64,000 bases of DNA from contig OV277858.1 of NCBI GenBank assembly GCA_922989275.2, forward strand, positions 13,105,027 to 13,169,026, given 5' to 3'. Positions 44,655 through 55,844 of the stretch are shown here, piece after piece (within the stretch, counting starts at the first letter, position 1; each line of letters opens with the position of its first letter). The translations under genes and the position numbers were made by a program. This DNA is from Gari tellinella (taxonomy: Eukaryota; Mollusca; Bivalvia; Cardiida; Psammobiidae). The notes beneath the pieces are model-generated. The model had not been told where the DNA came from, made no database searches, and worked only from the letters and a program-made list of their open reading frames with translations.

Positions 44655-45012
44655 TTATTCTAACACGTATCGAAACCTACGGCATACAAACAAAGAATAC
44701 CGAGAAACGTATATTACGCCGCGATAATGAACTGCACGCGCGGCGTTTCCATCCGCTGTTCCATTTGCACCATACGCGTAATACATAAATGGCCTTTTTA
44801 TAATAAAAGCCGCGTTAGAATTAAAATTTGTTACTTCTTAATTCTAACTCGACTCAAAACCTACGGCATGTACACAAAGAATACCGAGAAACGTATATTA
44901 CACCGCGATAATGGACTCACGAGCGGTGTTTCCATCCGCTGTTCCATTTGCCCCATACGCGTTATACTTAAATAGTATTTATATAATAAAAGTCGCGTTA
45001 GAATTAAAATAA
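44655..45012 (+). repeat. 184-bp direct tandem duplication
   Basis: 'ctacggcat' recurs at 44,677 and 44,861, followed by 'accgagaaacgtatatta', 'tttccatccgctgttccatt' and 'gcgttagaattaaaat' in both units. The units differ at scattered bases, so this is not an assembly stutter. The fragment 'aagaattaaaataac' also precedes the related palindrome at 50,811. Confidence 0.85.
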
Positions 45013-45020
45013 CCAATTAG

Positions 45021-45242
45021 TAGGTGTACATTACCGTGCATTAGATCAAAGTTAGTCGTTGAGATGTGATGTGGGTAATTAGATCACTCTGCCTAAAGGC
45101 CTCGTGATCTAAAGACTCCACATCTCAACTGTGCAGTCGTTGAGATGTGGTTAATTAGATCACTCGGCCGAAAGGCCCCGTGATCTAATGACACCACATC
45201 TCAACTCCTAACTGTGATCTATGCACGGTAATGAACACCTAC
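45021..45242. mobile_element. Nested palindrome with two inner hairpins
   Basis: Outer arms are CATTACCGTGCATTAGATCA and TGATCTATGCACGGTAATG. Inside are two consecutive hairpins, each built of GTTGAGATGTG, TAATTAGATCAC, a short CCG/AAAGG loop, GTGATCTAATGA and CACATCTCAAC. A single-hairpin relative is at 50,811. It has no coding capacity; a MITE is the simplest reading. Confidence 0.75.
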
Positions 45243-45794
45243 GAAGGTGTTATTTCTTAATTAGAACACAGTAGGACATTATTTTAATATAGAAAAAATT
45301 CCAAGCGAGACACAGCTTGTCATGTAAATGTTTAATATTCAGTATGTAAGAGTTATATTCAATCGTTTCATGGGTCTCTAATGGAACCTTTTGTATTGTA
45401 GTCTCAATATCTCTACATTTTCCATAGAATACATTGTCTACTATTTGGACAGTTGTTTCCAAAGTCACATTTACAGGTGGAATTGTCATCCCATAAAACT
45501 AGTATATCGTTGCCAAAAAAATTTACAATCAACACATTCGCCTGTGTGTGGTTTGATTTTTGTGAAGTTTGACACTATTACGCGTAAGTTTCAAGATGTA
45601 ACTTTTTCATGACCTGGTTGGAAAAGATTCACAATATCTAAAACATTTACACAAGTGATTTTGGTACGACAAAGTGTATATATGTCATGAAATTGTTTGG
45701 GACTAGGATTAATAAAACCACGGACAAATAGGTGATTAACCGCGTTGTTTGCTGTTTTATTTTGAAGAAGAAGAATCGGGGTTTCGCGCAAAGT
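45243..45794 (-). other. Two open - strand frames, not identified
   Basis: Frames at 45,489-45,250 and 45,818-45,591 are the only notable content. TGECVDCKFF between them in a third frame hints at a cysteine pair. I do not recognise any family and cannot call a gene. Confidence 0.25.
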
Positions 45795-48590
45795 CACATA
45801 TATATTATACACTAGCATATTGATTGCACTTGATATCAGTTAAATTCCTTTGTTCCTTTTAATATCAGCAATATATATGGCATAAATAATGAAGAAAACG
45901 CATATGAAAGCTTTCTGTTATACTTTTATCTAGCATTAATCAGTTGACATTACATGAATGTGTGAGGTAAGCTAAGTGTGAAACACACGTAATGAAGACA
46001 GGAATTACAGGAAACTTCGTTCAACACTAAGAAATTGGCCTGTCTATTCACATATAACTATGGTTCATTGAATAGAGATGTCGGATATTCAAATGCTGAA
46101 GATATTAAAACACATGTCTACTGTGAAAGTAAATCATATCTAGAGAGAACACTTAAAAGAATAACATGAATCTGCATTTTAAGATAGAAAAGGTTATTGG
46201 GAGCTGGCTCGAAAAAACAAACAAATATGACCCTTCAAACGCTTGGAAGCAATTATTTCCAAAACTGAAAAATGGTAGATACAGCTTCGTTCAAATACTG
46301 GTCCTGCTTTAAATGACTATATTATCACTATAATAACTGTATATTCATTATTTGTCAATACTTTCTAAAACATGTTTGACAAATAAATTCATTTTTGTTG
46401 AAACAGAACATAAAACTGGTGTACAACTACGAATATTGATATAAAAATTTAAGTGCAGATCTATTCTGGTTGAAAATATTTTCTCGCCCATCGCAATACA
46501 TATAAAATCATGATAATATTGTTTTAACCGATCATTACCTTTTGACACCTTCTTTCGTATTAGACAAAATGGATTTTCAGCAGTTTACACATTTTAATTA
46601 ACGCTTGTGTAAATGCTTATCAAAACCAATGCAGACGAACAGTGTACATCATGCTAAAGGTCAATGACAAAGGAAAACTGAATACAACGAAATAGAATGC
46701 CAAACTGGTTAAAGGTCTTTAGAAATGTTTTAGAAATTATCCCCATAGGCTGTGTTTGATACACTTAACGAACCAATATATTTGTACAGCCTTATTCAAA
46801 ATCATTCGGGTGTATTTTCGAACACGTTAGGATTAATCAATGTTTAGTTAAGATCTTTAAACACGCAAGCTATTTTAATAGTATGCTACGCTATTCCATT
46901 TTTTAATGTGCCGCGAATAGATTTATCTCGTAGGACAATAATATCATAGTTTAAATACATTTCAGCATGATAACGGTAGATGACCTTGTAACCGGGTAGT
47001 CATAGATATATTAGTTTCGCCTTACAATAGAGTCAATATACACCGGATACCGCCTCAATATTAACTGTTTACGTATAAAGGCGACTTTATCGCTACAGCT
47101 CTATCTGTGTAGGCTATAACACTTTTTTATTGTTTTTTCTTGTTTTAATTTTAAACTGTGATATACTTATTTTGAATTATTAGATACATGCCAACATCAA
47201 TTGTATAAGAGTCTGACTGTATACTTGCCACGGTAAAATGATTTGATGTCCATCGGGGCAAAGTTTGAAGTACACAATTGAAATATGTCCATTTCAACGG
47301 TCATTAAATTCTATTGCCAAACATACGCATCCCCAGATTGAAAATACATCGGCTTTTCGAATGGAGAAACAAATCGGTTTGGATCCCAACCAGAATCCGT
47401 GTTAAGATTGTTTTACATTAAACACGCATCAATAATGCACCGATTTTAAAGGACTTTTACATTTAAGATAGCTGTACAAAGTGATGTTAACTACTAGACT
47501 GATCGTTATTTTCGATGTTATCTGCAAGGCCTCGCTCTTTTCTATAACCATACACAATATTATAAAACCTTACTACAATAACGGGGAATCGCTTTGTTTT
47601 TCGAAAATAATTTTGCAGATTTATCGCACTAAAATTAAAGTCGAAATATCTAAGGCATGGTTTGTTTGAGTCCGTAAATATGTTATTTTAAGCTATAGAG
47701 TGGTGTACTATGTGTTCCTTTACTATGTGTTGGGTCCTTGTATCATATTCCCTTGTAAGGCTTTTCTTCTGACAAATTTGATTTTGGTACAAATAAACGA
47801 ACAACAAAACAAAGTTTAACGAGCGACTGACAGCAATCGAAGAACTTAACTTCCAAGTACCAGATGAAAGTTGAGTTAAACTTCTCATTTCACATGTCGC
47901 ATTGCCAGCCCGTCATGAATAACGTAGAGGACAATGCACATTAATATAAAGTCGCCTCTGAGTAGAATTGGTTTATGTTACATTAACATTAAATACCTTG
48001 CCATACGTGCTAACAACAAATAATTAAAATTACATTTGACCGAGCTATCGACCACACAGTAACTCAATCAAATTTTCATAAGCAAGCAGCTAATATAGAT
48101 ATATGAAATTCAGCGTTTTAACATACACTTGTATAGTTCTGGATACAAGTAATACAGAGAGCTCCCAATATCCTCTTTTAATTAAAATGAAGCTACATGT
48201 TCTCCTTTTAAGTGTTCTCTCTACACATGCTTTACTTTCACAGTAGACATTTGTTTACTACAACTTATATCTTCAGCATTTGAATACTCGACATCCATAT
48301 TCAATGAACCATATTAACATCTGAATAGACAGGCCAGTTTCTTAGTATTAAATGAACATAATGTAGAAAGATACTGTAAATGCTCTCTGCATTACGTGTG
48401 TCTAACACTAAGGGTAATTGACACATTTATGAAAATTCAACTCATTAATGCTGGATAATACATAATACAGAAAACTTCCATATGCGTTGTTTTCATTATT
48501 TACGACATAGATAATCTTGATATTAAAAGGAACAAAGGATTGTAACTAACATCAGGTAAAATCAATATGCTTGTATATACTATGTAATAG
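45795..48590. mobile_element. Long inverted-repeat element enclosing an R1 copy
   Basis: The left arm 45,795-46,200 is inverted with 48,170-48,590. Shared phrases include 'tttgttccttttaatatcag', 'catatgaaagctttctg', 'ggcctgtctattcacat' and 'gttcattgaatagagatgtc' (counterparts are the reverse complement with scattered changes). R1 copy 2 lies between the arms. No transposase frame is present. Confidence 0.75.
46290..47525 (-). repeat. R1 family copy 2 (inverted, uninterrupted)
   Basis: It is collinear in reverse with 28,636-28,780 plus 31,328-32,245, and has neither the fold-back element nor the SINE tail, so it shows the pre-insertion state. It has no convincing open frame. Confidence 0.85.
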
Positions 48591-48990
48591 TTAGAGGTTA
48601 TTGCAATGCTTCTTAATGATCAAGAAGCCAAAACATGAGGGAGCTTGCGACCGAATGTGGCTCCTTAATTATTAAGTGTTTTGAAACAAAAACTCTAACC
48701 ATTTTAGTATTTGACCCGCCCACATGTGACGTCATTTGCAGAGTGATGCAAAATATGTTTGCTCCGTCGACAGGACTGGTGTGTCTCCAAGCACTATGGC
48801 ACATGGTGATTTCTTTTAAAGCGGGATTGAATTAGATTTTAAAACTGATGTTAAATTAGATCTAGTGATTTATTGGAATAATCAACAATTGAGCAATGTT
48901 CTACCACTCAGTTATTTGACATCACACGTATATCCATTTTAACATTATTGATTAAATATGCAGGCGGCCGCTTGATGCAGGATAAAATCA
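48591..48990. other. No feature identified
   Basis: Overlapping short frames on both strands at 48,613-48,835 have no recognisable features. Confidence 0.35.
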
Positions 48991-49330
48991 TGCAGAAAGC
49001 TCTTAACTATTGGAAACTTCTGCATAAATTTTATCAATAATTAAGCAGTCACCTGGGTTCTCAATAGAATCCACATTTGTAGAATTGAATACAGAAGGTT
49101 GCTTAAAGCAGCTTTGAGTAATGCAGAAAGCTCCTAGATATATAAAATGTCTTCATTATATATATTTTGTTCAGCATTAAGCAGTCAACTTTTAGAGATC
49201 TCAGTAGAATACCCGTTTTTAACATTGAATACAGGCTGTTTCTCAATACAGCATACAGTACTGCAGAAAACTCTAGAGCTTTCTGCATTAATTTGGTCTT
49301 ACACTAAGCAGTCGCAGCTCGTTTGTCTTT
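48991..49330 (+). repeat. Degenerate tandem repeat 'gcagaaagctc'
   Basis: Three diverged units of about 120 bp begin at 48,993, 49,121 and 49,263 ('gcagaaagctcttaac', 'gcagaaagctcctaga', 'gcagaaaactctagag'), each followed by 'attaagcagtc'. Similar text ('gaaagctttctgttatac', 'gcattaatcagttgac') lies within the inverted arms at 45,910 and 48,450, so they share an ancestor. Confidence 0.6.
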
Positions 49331-49840
49331 AGTGATCATTTGATTTTGGGCACTCAAAAATTCCTAAATCAGACATTGTAGTTTTTCAAAAATGACCAGA
49401 AAAAAGCTTTCTTTTGGACGTTACAGGGCAATAGGGCATGTGTGTTTTAATGAGAATTTATACACAAATACGTTTCGTCTTTGTTTATATAGAGACGTGC
49501 GACAGTTTATTAGAATAAGTGATAATTATCTGAAATAAGTGTTATTAGCAGTATATAATTATATAGTCATGTGCGCTAGGTGTATTAGAGTAGTACTTAT
49601 TATATAGAATGCACCGTTTTAATTTTGCATCGTATATATCAGAAAAAAATACAGACATTGGTCATTCCACTTGACGATTATTAGCAGTATAAGCGCTCAC
49701 ATGAAATAGATTATCAACTCTTGCATGCTACGGACCAAATTGGCGATTCCGTTTGTGTATTATAAGTATAATTACGCGCTTGGTACATATAGCTGTTCTT
49801 ATTCAAGTTATTGTTTATCTTTCACAGTCTGGATGCTGAA
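49331..49840. other. No feature identified
   Basis: AT-rich sequence before the tyrosine recombinase remnant. If that gene had further 5' coding sequence it would lie here, but I cannot recognise any. Confidence 0.35.
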
Positions 49841-49849
49841 GAATGATTA

Positions 49850-50728
49850 TCCAAATGACAACTTTGAAGTTATGGAATACTTTGATCTGGACACATGGCA
49901 TCAAACGTTTTATGCCAGTTTGCAAAAAAAGGTGGAAAAGACTACTCCAAACCGTCATTAGTATCAATAAGAGCAGGTATCAACGGATGGCTTACATCAC
50001 CTCTGCACTGAAGGCAAATGAAAATCATGCATGATCGAAACTTCATGCCTTCAAAGCAGGTGCCGACAGGTCTAATAAAAGGTGTACACGAAAAAGAAAA
50101 GACTTGTCATATCATAAGGAACCGATATGTGACGAAGACTTAAACAAACTTTATCAACGTGGATTGCTTTCCGAAAGAAAACCCACAAAGTTTACAAAAT
50201 TAAGTATTATTATCGAAAAATTCATTTGTAATCAAAACTGACCCAAAATGAAGGACATATGTTACGACGGCATACAATGAAGCTGATAAGACCCACCATG
50301 GCCTAGACACCAGGGAGCACGCCAAAGAACCTTATAATGTATTCATCTGAAGGTGAATATTGTCAAGTAAAATATTTTCAATTGTATATATCCAAACTAA
50401 ATCCCAATTGTGATAGGTTTTTCAAATGCCTATAAGAACATTTGATGGGAAAGAACAAGAAATATTGTATGAATACTCTACTGTAGGTGTAAACAAGCTA
50501 TCAATCTTTATGGCCAACCGGTCTACTAATGCTTGTTTGTCTAACATATATACCAACCATTGTATTAAGTCTTCAGTAACTACAATATTACACCGCAATG
50601 TTGTTTGCAACACATCAATCATGTCAGTAGCAGGGCACAGAAACGTGCAAAACTTAACGTCATACATAAAACAACTGATGCTGAAAGATTCAGTCGAAGT
50701 AAAATATCGGGGGTTAAAGCCGTGTTAA
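49850..50728 (+). pseudogene. Crypton-like tyrosine recombinase (DUF3504-type), degraded
   Basis: Pieces follow the order of this recombinase family: TWHQTFYASLQKK (N-terminal core-binding domain); after a shift SIRAGINGWLTSP; then HDRNFMPS and KEPICDEDLNKLYQRGLLSE near 50,140. The catalytic part is an intact 100-codon frame at 50,426-50,728 with GVNKLSIFMANRS, YTNHCIKSSVTTIL, IMSVAGHRNVQNLTSY. The expected H-x-x-R box reads H45-C-I-K48 (Arg to Lys), GHR is kept at 70-72 and Tyr80 is the presumed nucleophile. Upstream frameshifts and the Arg change argue that it is inactive. Confidence 0.75.
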
Positions 50729-50810
50729 GTAACATGTACAGCCACAATTGCGTCGGTAGCAACTGACAACGCTTCCGGTATCCCGTAAGAATTAAAATAA
50801 CAGATTCGTA

Positions 50811-50950
50811 ATTGTCCATTACCGTGCATTAGATCACAGTTAGTCGTTGAGATGTAGGTAATTAGATCACTCGCCCTAAACGCCTCTTGATCTAATGACT
50901 TCAAATATCAACTTCTTACTGTGATCTAATGCACAGAAATAAACACCTAG
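50811..50950. mobile_element. Palindrome related to 45,021, single inner hairpin
   Basis: Outer arms CATTACCGTGCATTAGATCA and TGATCTAATGCACAGAAAT enclose one hairpin (GTTGAGATGTAGG, TAATTAGATCAC, TTGATCTAATGA). It differs from the 45-kb copy in having one inner hairpin, not two. Confidence 0.7.
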
Positions 50951-50954
50951 GAAT

Positions 50955-52500
50955 TGATTTATTTCTTAACTTGAGCATGCATATAATGTGATAGAGCAAC
51001 CGATTACAAATACATGTATACACATATTCCAGGACCACACATATGAGCGAAAACTGATATAGAACACAATTATTATTGCTTGATAAGGGAGGCTCAGAGA
51101 CAGGAGATGTAGATGCTGCAGCAAATAAGAACAGCAGTAAGATACAGAACGTGTTAAAAACATCACTTAAGCCATCTTCTAAAACTCTCAGACACAATAC
51201 AAACAAGAAGAGCAGCAATACAAACTTACGCTTAATCAACCACACGTAAATCAACCAGAAGTTAGTACTGATGTGTTTCACGGGAAGTTTCTAAAAACAC
51301 TTAAACTGCATCAAAGCACTCATTACTGATGTCATGAGTTTTCATAACTGTCAGTTCCGAGATTACTAACAAACTGTAGAAAACTGTTATTGAATAACAT
51401 TCTATATGACTTTAGGCTGAATTTCAGCAATTACAGTTTTACTTAATCGATGTACAAAAATGATTTATTTTAATAGTATTCATTCTAAAGAGTGTGATCA
51501 CACTTTTGAGACACAGGAGCTGAATAAAAAGTAGTTTTCATACATTCAATTGTTGTTGTGAATATTTCTAAAAAGTTTCATACATCAATGGCATATTTTC
51601 CAATGTGTTTTGATAGAATAGCAATAAGCAACCTTTCAATATAAATCGATGTTCGAGGTAAAAGTTGGTTATGTTCAATGTTTGTTTGACAGGTAATTTT
51701 TTCATAGAAAAAAGGACTATTGTTTTATTTCACAGAAAGTTAGTTTAGTAGTATAATGAAATAAATCATTTGAATAGGATTAAAATGGATTCTTTGAATT
51801 TGGAATTGTGTAAACAGTTTTACTGTACGAAGGATGGTACGTCATTCTTTCGGTAAGGTTGTGTATGTAACAGATGACAGTTTTATATACTTTCGGTTTT
51901 CGGATGTTTTTTAAATTGCATTTACGTTAAATGTCTATCCGCCCAGGTTTCTTGAAGAGGATGTCCTGTGTTTTAGTTTATTACTTCGATTTGTTTATTT
52001 TACATTTGACCTTTTCGTATATATTTCATTTTGTTTGCTCGTCATGTGACTGAGTACAAGTCATCATTTGAGACTTGACGAAAACCATATTATCTTGTAA
52101 TTCTGTAGTTGTTGCTGTCATTGACCATACTTAGGTTCATTCGTCAATAAAAAACGACTGTTGAAAATAACTGTTCGGCATTGTCACTTATAATGCAAGT
52201 TGACATGTCTGTCCTTTCTCGTCGTTTATTCGCGTTTGTAATGCTTTTTTCGGAATGTTCATGCCTATTTTGTATCTAATCGACCACATTGGGTCTCGGT
52301 CGATTACGAATGAATTTGATTCGGACGAACTGAACAGTTTATTTTTGACAATCTTTATATTAATAGATGATATTGTATGAGTGCTCATTATTTATCATTT
52401 TTAATAAACGAGTTGACTAAATTAATATTACGCGAGCCTTGGCGGAGTCAAATAATGAGCACGAATATGAGATTCTATGTATCACATAACAAGCTTAATC
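50955..52500. other. No gene; a 13-bp perfect inverted repeat
   Basis: GTGCTCATTATTT (52,380-52,392) is the exact reverse complement of AAATAATGAGCAC (52,449-52,461), about 56 bp apart. No RNA gene or coding frame can be supported. Overlapping 121- and 66-codon - strand frames at 50,916-51,281 are leucine/cysteine-rich with no recognisable motif. Confidence 0.4.
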
Positions 52501-52989
52501 ACATTTTAAATTGATTGAAATCATAGTTTGTAGACCTTCCGCTATATAGATTTCCGCCAAAACGTTATGGTGTTTACGTTAACGTCGTCGTAAATGAAGT
52601 CATATTGTGTCGCGTTACATACAGAGCTTGTGGACGAACAGTTCGTCGTGTTAGTCTTACAACGTTCAATCACACATGAGGGTTGTTTTGAGAAAATCAA
52701 CTTTAAAGTTTTGGACCCATTAAACAGCATAATTCTGATGGATTTTGAAGATTTTTTCGACTTTACCTGATAAATTATGATTGCAAAGAGTTTCAATTAA
52801 AGATTGATGAGTATTGTAAGCATATTATTTTAGATCTGATTTACGTTTGGTTCGAGATAGATCATTTCTTAAACTCTACCTTCTATTTCACTCATTGTTA
52901 TAATTTTCTATGTCCATTATGTGGACTTAGAACATTATTAACAATACAATAGACATTTGCATGAACAATTTAATTTGTACAATGTTCTA

Positions 52990-54448
52990 CACTGACGAGA
53001 TAAAGAAACGCCTTATTCTAATTCAAGGTACATTATGTTGTACACCGAAATCAAATCATAGAAAATAATATTCCATTTGTAAGACTGATCATTGCAGAGA
53101 ACCGATGGATGTATTAGACAGCATGTAATGGTAAACTTATGCTTTAAATTTAGATTGTAGAGTCACAACAATTTGACTGAACTAATCAGTAACGCGTGTG
53201 GCCACATCTACTTGCAACCACCGCAGCAAGGCGTCGTGCCATGGAACCACACACGTTTTGTAACAGATACCTTAGGATCCTGGCCAACTCCTGATGGAGC
53301 GCTAACGTCAATTCTCGGACGTTGTCAGGCTGTGGTTGACGTTGACATAATCGGCGTCCAATGTAATCCCAGACGTGTTCAATGGAATTGCAGTCCGGTG
53401 AACACGCAGTCCAAGGCAAAACGTTAATGTTACTGGTCTGTAAAAAGTTCATGGTTACTCGTGCAACATGGGGTCGCGCGTTGTCATGCAGGAAGACAAG
53501 GCCGTGATGTTGGCGGAACATGGGGACAACCATAGGCCGCAATATCTGGTCCATGTAACGCCTTGCATTGAGGTTACCTTGGCACACGATGAGTTTGGAC
53601 TTAAATCTATAGTTGATGGCTGCCCAGACCATTACGCCGCCCCCACCGTAACGGCATTGTCAGTGTAACGTATATGGTGTCGTCTGTAGACACGGATACG
53701 TCCGGCGTTCAATATGTTAAAACGTGACACGTCACAAAACACAACGTTATGCCAGCGCTGACAGAGATGGTTACGGGACCAAATAAGACGTTGTTGACGG
53801 TGACGTATTGTAAGAACAAGGCCACGATAGGGCCTGCAGGAGACAATACCTTGCTATCTTAGTCCATTTCTAACTCTATCGACTAACTGGGCGACCACGA
53901 TTACCTACCTCTAGACGTGATGTGGATTCAGTCGTTACAAATCTGTCACGTAGATGGCGTTGACGGATATAATTATCCGTCCGTATTGACTTGACACGCA
54001 GTCTACCGGTACGTGGTCTATCATTAAAACTTTCTGTGACTCGAACACGTCGAACGAGACGCAATATTGTTGAACGAGAGACGCTAAAAAGTCTAGCGAC
54101 TTGTTCTTGCGTTTGCCCACATTCAAGCATGGCCAAAACTCTCAGGCCCTCTCTTCAGAATTTAACCTCGGCATGATTGATGAAAATCTTTAAAATTATG
54201 GTTGTCGACTAACACATGTACCAGTGCAATCATCACCAGATAAAACCATATGGTTGACACACACGAGCTGCACGTGTAAATGGTGCGCAGTTACATGAAT
54301 TTAGCAATGCGCTGGATACAATCGTTCAAGTTTTAATTTGTTCAATTTGTCGGTCAGAGTACATGTAAATCTGCAATTTTAGCCCAAATTTCCACTATGG
54401 AACGAAATTAACGCCAAATGTCGATGTGGTGTTTTTTTATCTCGTCAG
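52990..54448 (-). mobile_element. Tc1-type DNA transposon (DD34E)
   Basis: Inverted ends are CACTGACGAGATAAAGAAAC and (reverse complement of the right end) TACTGACGAGATAAAAAAAC; only the outermost base and a few inner ones differ. TA lies at both borders. The paralogous sequence near 42,270 reads straight across the site, so TA was the target. The transposase on the - strand is in three frames. Confidence 0.92.
53186..54136 (-). pseudogene. Tc1-type transposase, broken by frameshifts
   Basis: N-terminal part (54,136-53,876): QTQEQVARLFSVSRSTILRL, a paired-type helix-turn-helix, then GRLRVKSIRTDNYIR, the linker. Middle (about 53,838-53,640, another frame): HRQQRLIWSRNHLCQRWHNV and FCDVSRFN, where Asp is the first catalytic residue. 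C-terminal part (53,632-53,186): MVWAAI, HDNARPH with Asp50, and SPDCNSIEHVWDYIGRR with Glu85. Exactly 34 residues separate Asp50 and Glu85, the Tc1 DD34E spacing. All three catalytic residues survive, but two frame breaks inactivate the gene. Confidence 0.9.
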
Positions 54449-54556
54449 TATATATCTATATCTTAAATTACCACAACTCTTCTTTAGCAGTTTTATTACC
54501 TTAACTTGTTCTAATGGAATCGTTGCCATGGTTTATTTAAGAAATAAGCTTCGCTA

Positions 54557-54697
54557 CATGGTTTGCTATCGCCTCATATACCACGATTTGGAGTTCTGAC
54601 GCGTAGCAAATTAACGACGAGGGACAAAGGCCCAAGTGGTTAATTTGCAGCGCGTCAGAACGGCACATCGTGGTATATGAAGCCATAGCAACCATGG
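54557..54697. repeat. 141-bp palindrome CATGGTTTGCTAT...
   Basis: CTATCGCCTCATATACCACG at the left is matched by CGTGGTATATGAAGCCATAG at the right. Inner arms GTTCTGACGCG/CGCGTCAGAAC and GCAAATTAA/TTAATTTGC follow, with a GGGACAAAGGCCC loop. It is absent from the left copy of the large repeat, so it inserted or arose after the duplication. Confidence 0.75.
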
Positions 54698-55197
54698 AAG
54701 AAGATTAGTTCAATTCTAACATGACAAATAAGGTTTTAACAGGGTCTACACTGCTAGGTTTTCAGTATCGCCTCGGACTATTTTTTATTAGGTCTCCCCT
54801 CCTCTGGCTGTTATATTTTACCCATTTAAAAAATCATCATATCTTAAAACGGTTTGAAGTTTTGTTTTAAACCCCAGCTTTAAATAACTTTAACATCTAA
54901 ATACATTGAATAAACTTTTTTTCATCTGAATAGTTCAACTACCATACAAACTATTAGCAAAACGTTTTAAAATGTGCGTACAATTATTTCAATCGAGCGA
55001 TCTGGAATTAGAATTTATCGTAGGATGGACACAGGAACAGAAATTGTAACGGGACTATTTTCACATCGTTGTATTATCAGTTTCCGGTCATTGTTAATCA
55101 TATTGATATAGCAATGGTAAATTTGTTTTTCGTTCATGTTAGTATCAAAGGTACTGTTCAGTAAACCAGAAAGAAATACGAGCTTATATTATTTTGG

Positions 55198-55722
55198 TTA
55201 TTTGGCAAATACTATCTCCTCTGCCATGAACCCTATGTGGCTTACAAGCGATGAAAGAAATTGAGAATGCTTCTTAAGAACTGGGTTTGGTTTGTTGTTG
55301 TTGTTAACATCCGTATCTTGCATATGTATGGACTCCCAAGGAAGAGGAGAGCTAAAAAGCAGAACATGAATGCGATTCTTTATTCCTGTTATCATCAGAA
55401 CTATCTGGTTCTTTATATATATGGCTAGTGTAAAGTACAGAAACATGGGCCCTCGGTTAAGAAAGTCTCCGTCGTTGGACTTGGCTTCGTGGGCTTCTTG
55501 AAAAGGGTATTCAGGATTACTTTCATAATGTTTTAAGCAGCTATCTGTGTTAAAATTAACCACTTTACCATGAACTAAACATGTAGTTAAAAAGATATCG
55601 GTATTTCGCACATTACATTGTACGCCAATAACCGTGAAGGGCGAAGCCATCTTGGAAATTACTGTCACTTGATCGAATTGGAGTACAATGACTGGACAAA
55701 TTGGACATAGCTCATTGTAATT
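55198..55722 (-). CDS. Open reading frame in the large repeat, function unknown
   Basis: The frame is open for about 175 codons on the - strand. A GTG at 55,668 or ATG at 55,650 could start it; upstream it stays open to a stop at about 55,725 and holds ELCPICPVIVLQFDQ. Notable segments are FTVIGVQCNVRNTDIFL, DFLNRGPMFLYFTLAI, KNQIVLMIT, SSPLPWESIHMQ and KHSQFLSSLVS. The left copy of the repeat keeps the same segments at 41,581-42,104 but has stops and a frameshift. I do not recognise a family; it could be a transposon protein or a captured host exon. Confidence 0.4.
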   Translation of the reverse strand, partial: NYNELCPICPVIVLQFDQVTVISKMASPFTVIGVQCNVRNTDIFLTTCLVHGKVVNFNTDSCLKHYESNPEYPFQEAHEAKSNDGDFLNRGPMFLYFTLAIYIKNQIVLMITGIKNRIHVLLFSSPLPWESIHMQDTDVNNNNKPNPVLKKHSQFLSSLVSHIGFMAEEIVFAK

Positions 55723-55844
55723 TTCATCAAAACGTTAATAACTGAGATATAACATTGTAATACTGGCGATAACTTAAACTAGAAAACTCGGATAAACGTA
55801 TGGTTTGCACCAGGAGATAGTTCTTAAAAGTAGCTTTCTAACGG

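Larger units (their letters stand above)
52625..55840 (-). repeat. Unrecognised large repeat, right copy, with insertions
   Basis: It aligns with the reverse complement of 41,420-42,585 in three blocks: 52,625-52,989, 54,451-54,540 and 55,149-55,840. The gaps are the Tc1 transposon and a second block (54,541-55,148) that includes a palindrome. The third block carries the long open frame. Confidence 0.85.

Noticed and set aside
45250..45818. Two neighbouring - strand frames considered as one broken gene.
   Set aside because: No recognisable family and no paralogous copy in the window. Left as an unidentified stretch.
50916..51281. 121-codon leucine/cysteine-rich - strand frame that could be a membrane protein.
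   Set aside because: It is low-complexity hydrophobic sequence antisense to A-rich DNA, with no conserved motif, splice context or homologous copy.
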